Source: Thermotoga sp. Ku-13t (lineage in GTDB: Bacteria; Thermotogota; Thermotogae; Thermotogales; DSM-5069). From it: a stretch of DNA of 64,000 bases. Shown piece by piece: positions 60,710 through 64,000 of the stretch; the stretch's first letter is position 1, and every line of letters starts with the position of its first letter. The notes under the pieces are model-generated. The model worked only from the letters and a program-made list of their open reading frames with translations. It did not search any database and was not told where the DNA came from. The stretch is taken from positions 310,001-374,000 of the forward strand of contig NZ_LNFY01000001.1 of the NCBI RefSeq assembly GCF_011057685.1. The letters run 5' to 3'. The translations under genes were made by a program, and so were the position numbers.

Positions 60710-61604
60710 CACGTGTTCTGGCGTAGATGACGAGCACGATCAGAGTCAAAATGAACGGAATCATGTTCGTGATCTCGGATGGAATCCTGAGTGATTGCAG
60801 CGTGAATCCTGTGGCTTCAGCGATTCCGAAAAGCAGTGCTCCGAGCGCACCCAGGATCGCAGATTTACCCCCCAGAGCCTGAGCCGCGAGGGCTATGAAA
60901 CCCCTTCCGTTGGTCATATCTCTCGCGAACCACGACACGTAACCCATCGACAGGAAAACTCCAGCCAGGCCCGCGAACAGACCACTGAGAAGGAGAGAAA
61001 GGTATCTTATGCGCAACACGGAGACTCCAACAGACGTTGCAGCATCGGGATTTTCACCCACCGCCCTCATGCGCATACCCAGAGGGGTTTTTCTGATCAG
61101 ATAGTCCACGACGAAGATTGAGATCAGAGCGATGTAAGTAAGTGCGTTATGATTGTTCAGAACCTTTCCCAGAAAAGGTATAGCCCTCAGAAGGGGTATG
61201 TCGAGCTTCGGGATGGGCTGACTGCCCAGAGAGGCAGAAGTACCCTTCTCACCTGTGAGTGCGAAGAGCATGAACACAGTGAAACCCGAGGCGAACAGGT
61301 TCAACGCAACTCCTGCGATCACCAGATTCACTCTGAGTTTCAGATGAGAGAAAGCAAGCAACAACGCCATCGCCACGGCACTAGCAATTCCAGCGAGTAA
61401 ACCCACCCAGGGATTCTTCGCAAACGCACCGATCACGTTGCCCCAGAAGGCTGCCATGAGCATCATGCCTTCGATGCCTATGTTTATAGAGCCGGCCACG
61501 GAACTGACCAGCGCAGCCATGACCGCAAAAAGCAAAGGGGTTGAAACCCTTAGAATGCTGTACCAGAACGCGGGATCGACGAAGTTGAGAGCAAAATTAC
61601 TCAT
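60678..61604 (-). CDS. Nucleoside-type ABC transporter permease (YufQ/NupQ-like)
   Basis: A 308-residue inner-membrane permease of the BPD_transp_2 family with about eight hydrophobic segments; SSVAGSINIGIEGMMLMAAF (about 33-52) and the loop GMRMRAVGENPDAATSVGVS are typical of the basic membrane protein (BMP) nucleoside uptake systems. It overlaps the upstream permease by 8 bases and galK by 32 bases. Confidence 0.9.
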   Translation of the reverse strand: MSNFALNFVDPAFWYSILRVSTPLLFAVMAALVSSVAGSINIGIEGMMLMAAFWGNVIGAFAKNPWVGLLAGIASAVAMALLLAFSHLKLRVNLVIAGVALNLFASGFTVFMLFALTGEKGTSASLGSQPIPKLDIPLLRAIPFLGKVLNNHNALTYIALISIFVVDYLIRKTPLGMRMRAVGENPDAATSVGVSVLRIRYLSLLLSGLFAGLAGVFLSMGYVSWFARDMTNGRGFIALAAQALGGKSAILGALGALLFGIAEATGFTLQSLRIPSEITNMIPFILTLIVLVIYARTRVRSHSRIQEI

Positions 61605-62646
61605 TCTTCATCGCCTCTCTCTCGATCAGTTTCTTCTTGAATCTGTCGAGCAGAGCCTCGGCGGTTATGAGCAAGATCATCACACTCTGTATCACTATGA
61701 CGACTTCTGGGGCGAGTCCCGTCATCCTGCTCATGATGTTCGCTCCGACTCTCAGATACGCAATGAACAACGCACTCGGTATGACCAGAAAAGGATTGTT
61801 CCTCGCCAGAATGGCCACGATTATCCCATCGAAACCGTAACCCGGCAAAGACTGCCAGACGAACCTTCGATACATGGCGGCGAGCTCTATACCACCTGCG
61901 AGTCCTGCCAGCATGCCTGCGAGTAATTGCACCCAGAACACCGTAAGACCCACGTTGATACCGCTGTAGAAACCGAATTTCTTGTTTGCACCGACCACAC
62001 GTATCTGATAGCCATACTTGGTGAAGTACAGCAGGAAGCCTATCAGAATGACTGCAGAAACGGCTATGAAAAAACCGCTGTTCAATCTGTAACGCGTCAG
62101 TGTGGCCAGCCATGCAGTTTGGGGGAAGCGGTACGAAACCAGAGCACCCGCAGCCTTATCCCTGAAATAGTTGTTGACCATGAATAGAACGAGCAAATAG
62201 GCGATGTAGTTCATCATCAACGAAGAAACGAGTTCGCTCGCCTTCCATCTGACCTTCAGGAACGCCGGTACGAAAGCCCAGGCGGCACCGAACAGTGCCG
62301 CTGCGGAGAGTGTGACGATCAAATGCACCCAGGGGATCTGGGGAAACTTCAACGCCACGAGCATCGCGCCAAAACCACCGAAGAACAGACATCCTTCCGC
62401 ACCGATGTTGAAGACCTCGGCCTGGAAAACGAGTGAGAGTGCCAGACCCGTCAACATGATGGGAATCGAATTATTCAGGAACTCCACGAACCTTCTCTGG
62501 TTGGACAATGGCCCGTAGAGAAACCATTTGAGCGCCTCGTTCACGTCCTTGGTGCTAAAAAGGAGGAAGATGTAACCTATCAAAAGGGCGATGAGGATAG
62601 TGATGACCATTCTCGATATCTCCAGAAACGCGAGAGATCTCTTCAT
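61597..62646 (-). CDS. Nucleoside-type ABC transporter permease (YufP/NupP-like)
   Basis: A 349-residue inner-membrane permease, first of the pair, with about nine to ten hydrophobic segments. GLALSLVFQAEVFNIGAEGC (about 67-86) and the loop GYQIRVVGANKKFGFYSGIN fit the BMP-family transporter partner. It overlaps the ATPase gene by 4 bases and the second permease by 8. Confidence 0.9.
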   Translation of the reverse strand: MKRSLAFLEISRMVITILIALLIGYIFLLFSTKDVNEALKWFLYGPLSNQRRFVEFLNNSIPIMLTGLALSLVFQAEVFNIGAEGCLFFGGFGAMLVALKFPQIPWVHLIVTLSAAALFGAAWAFVPAFLKVRWKASELVSSLMMNYIAYLLVLFMVNNYFRDKAAGALVSYRFPQTAWLATLTRYRLNSGFFIAVSAVILIGFLLYFTKYGYQIRVVGANKKFGFYSGINVGLTVFWVQLLAGMLAGLAGGIELAAMYRRFVWQSLPGYGFDGIIVAILARNNPFLVIPSALFIAYLRVGANIMSRMTGLAPEVVIVIQSVMILLITAEALLDRFKKKLIEREAMKNE

Positions 62647-64000
62647 ACGTTCAACAACTCCTTCAGTTCTTCATCACTCTGGCGTTTCGTTCCGAGCATG
62701 TAGAATCCCAGCTCGGTTTCATTGAGGTTCTCGTTTCGCAGATGGGCAACGATCTCGCCCTTGTACAGGACCAGTATTCTGTCTGAAATCTGCAGAACTT
62801 CCTGAAGATCCGTTGATATCAGAAGAACACCTTTTCCACTGTCCCTCATCTGCAACAGCTTCTTTCTGATGAACTCGCTCGAAGCGACGTCTATCCCATG
62901 CGTCGGTTGATTGGCTATAACTATCCTTGGTTCGTTCGTCAACTCCCTGGCCACCACAACCTTCTGCATGTTTCCTCCAGAAAGCATTCTCATGAGTGTT
63001 GTGGGAGATCTCACCTTCACCGAGTACTCCGCGATGAGCTTCTGTGCGAATTCGATGACATTATTTTTCTTATAAACGATTCTGCCGCTGAACGGTGGCC
63101 GATCGTATCTATCTGACACCATATTTTCTGCCACGCTCATGCTCGGCGCGCTCCCTATCTCTATTCGGTCCTCCGGGATGTGTGAGATCCCAAGTCTTCT
63201 GAGTTCCCATGGTCTGAGGCCGAGTACGTTCTTACCGTCGACGAGTACTTCACCTGAAGCTTTTTCACGTAGTCCGGTCAGGATCTCTACGAGTTCTTTC
63301 TGACCGTTCCCTTCGAGCCCTGCGATCGCCAGGATCTCACCGGCTCTCAGGACGAAAGAAACGTTTTTCAACACGTGCGCCCTGTCTTCCCTGAAGTAAT
63401 TAAGATTTCTCACCACCAGGAGGGGTTCTCCTGCCATGTGCTCCGATTTACTGATATCGTATTCGAACTTTCTGCCGATCATCAACTCGACTATCTGAGA
63501 CCCTGTCAGTTCTTCATTTTTGAACGTGCCCACGACGCGGCCTTCTCGCATGATGGTTATTCTGTCCGCGATCTGTTTGACCTCGTTCAGCTTGTGAGTG
63601 ATGAAAATGATCGTGATACCCTGCTTCGAAAGATTTCTCAGCACGGTGAAGAGTTCGTTCACTTCCTGTGGCGTCAGCACTGAGGATGGCTCGTCCAGAA
63701 TGAGTATCTTCGCGCCACGTATCAACGCTTTCATGATTTCTACTCTCTGCTTCACACCCACAGGAAGGTCCATGACCTTCTCCCAGATGGGAAGCTCGAA
63801 GTTCATCCTCTTAGCGTAGTCAGTTATGATCTGTTCCATCCGCTTGAAATCGAGTGAGAAGAGTCTCTTCTTCGGCTCGATCCCAAGCATGATGTTTTCC
63901 GCGACCGTGAAAGAAGGAACGAGCATGAAATGTTGATGCACCATACCAACGCCGAGCGCGATCGCATCGTGCGGGGAGTTGAGCTGAACAGGTTTCCCGA
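62643..64000 (-). CDS. Nucleoside-type ABC transporter ATPase (YufO/NupO-like), 5' end cut by window edge
   Basis: At least 452 residues of a two-domain ABC ATPase. The frame stays open to the right edge, so the first Walker A is outside. Present are the first Q-loop (GVGMVHQHFMLVPSFTVAEN), Walker B ILILDEPSSVL, the second-domain Walker A-like GLEGNGQKELVEIL, signature LSGGNMQKVVVAREL and IVIANQPTHGID. Together with the two permeases and an expected BMP-type binding protein outside the window it would import purine or other nucleosides. Confidence 0.9.
   Translation of the reverse strand, partial: GKPVQLNSPHDAIALGVGMVHQHFMLVPSFTVAENIMLGIEPKKRLFSLDFKRMEQIITDYAKRMNFELPIWEKVMDLPVGVKQRVEIMKALIRGAKILILDEPSSVLTPQEVNELFTVLRNLSKQGITIIFITHKLNEVKQIADRITIMREGRVVGTFKNEELTGSQIVELMIGRKFEYDISKSEHMAGEPLLVVRNLNYFREDRAHVLKNVSFVLRAGEILAIAGLEGNGQKELVEILTGLREKASGEVLVDGKNVLGLRPWELRRLGISHIPEDRIEIGSAPSMSVAENMVSDRYDRPPFSGRIVYKKNNVIEFAQKLIAEYSVKVRSPTTLMRMLSGGNMQKVVVARELTNEPRIVIANQPTHGIDVASSEFIRKKLLQMRDSGKGVLLISTDLQEVLQISDRILVLYKGEIVAHLRNENLNETELGFYMLGTKRQSDEELKELLNV

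Noticed and set aside
1-64000. Search for tRNA, rRNA, CRISPR repeats, insertion sequences and prophage genes
   Set aside because: No cloverleaf, repeat-spacer array, transposase or phage gene was recognised; intergenic gaps are nearly all under 230 bases.

Overview
The window looks like a chromosome segment of a thermophilic bacterium of the Thermotogota, probably a Pseudothermotoga/Thermotoga-like species. The basis is the gene set and layout: many sugar ABC transporters, an AraR-type arabinose operon with a GH51 arabinofuranosidase, galT-galK preceded by a GH36-like gene, a DUF4438 protein, and separate TrkA-like subunits next to trkH. Genes are packed tightly, Shine-Dalgarno sequences are strong, and GTG and TTG starts are common. 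The assignment is inferred from memory of family distribution, not from a search. I saw no rRNA, tRNA, CRISPR array, insertion sequence or prophage.

Layout. 1-4812 (minus): a sugar ABC operon (binding protein, two permeases, two Gfo/Idh/MocA dehydrogenases; the last is cut by the window edge). 4998-6923 (plus): an esterase and an EamA transporter with an extra C-terminal domain. 6963-10753 (minus): a lipoprotein, a family 5 solute-binding protein, folP and a NUDIX hydrolase. 10892-14518 (plus): a three-gene operon of an opine-dehydrogenase-like enzyme, a one-chain B12 mutase-like enzyme and a Ddl-like ATP-grasp ligase. This is the best candidate for an undescribed system. 14746-20013 (plus): rnhB, glnA, a response regulator with a helical-repeat output domain, two TrkA-like subunits and trkH. 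19993-23097 (minus): a beta-propeller protein and an MFS transporter. 23259-32753 (plus): araR and an arabinose/arabinan operon (ABC transporter, abfA, araD, a fucose-isomerase-like enzyme instead of classical AraA, and an FGGY kinase), with visible AraR-type operators.

32793-34388: a DNA glycosylase and a DUF4438 protein, divergent. 34423-44685 (minus): a ten-gene sugar operon (ribose-type ABC transporter, DeoC-like and transaldolase-like aldolases, FGGY kinase, aldo/keto reductase, GntR/UTRA regulator, aldehyde dehydrogenase, archaeal-type cupin phosphoglucose isomerase). By eye it is more AT-rich than its flanks, and its substrate cannot be read from the sequence. 44905-52570 (plus): a chemoreceptor, a GlgX-type debranching enzyme, purK, purE and an exported protein of unknown function. 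52658-56088: a YgiQ radical SAM protein and nadE, convergent. 56174-60709 (plus): a UPF0173 metal hydrolase, a PrcB-domain protein, a shortened GH36-like protein, galT and galK. 60678-64000 (minus): a nucleoside-type ABC transporter cut by the right edge.

Recurrent features. Several promoters carry an extended -10 element (TGN followed by TAAAAT or TATAAT). GC-rich hairpins follow three sugar-binding-protein genes. Two genes (araR and the glgX-like gene) have good Shine-Dalgarno sequences but no canonical in-frame start, with AUA and AUC at the expected position.
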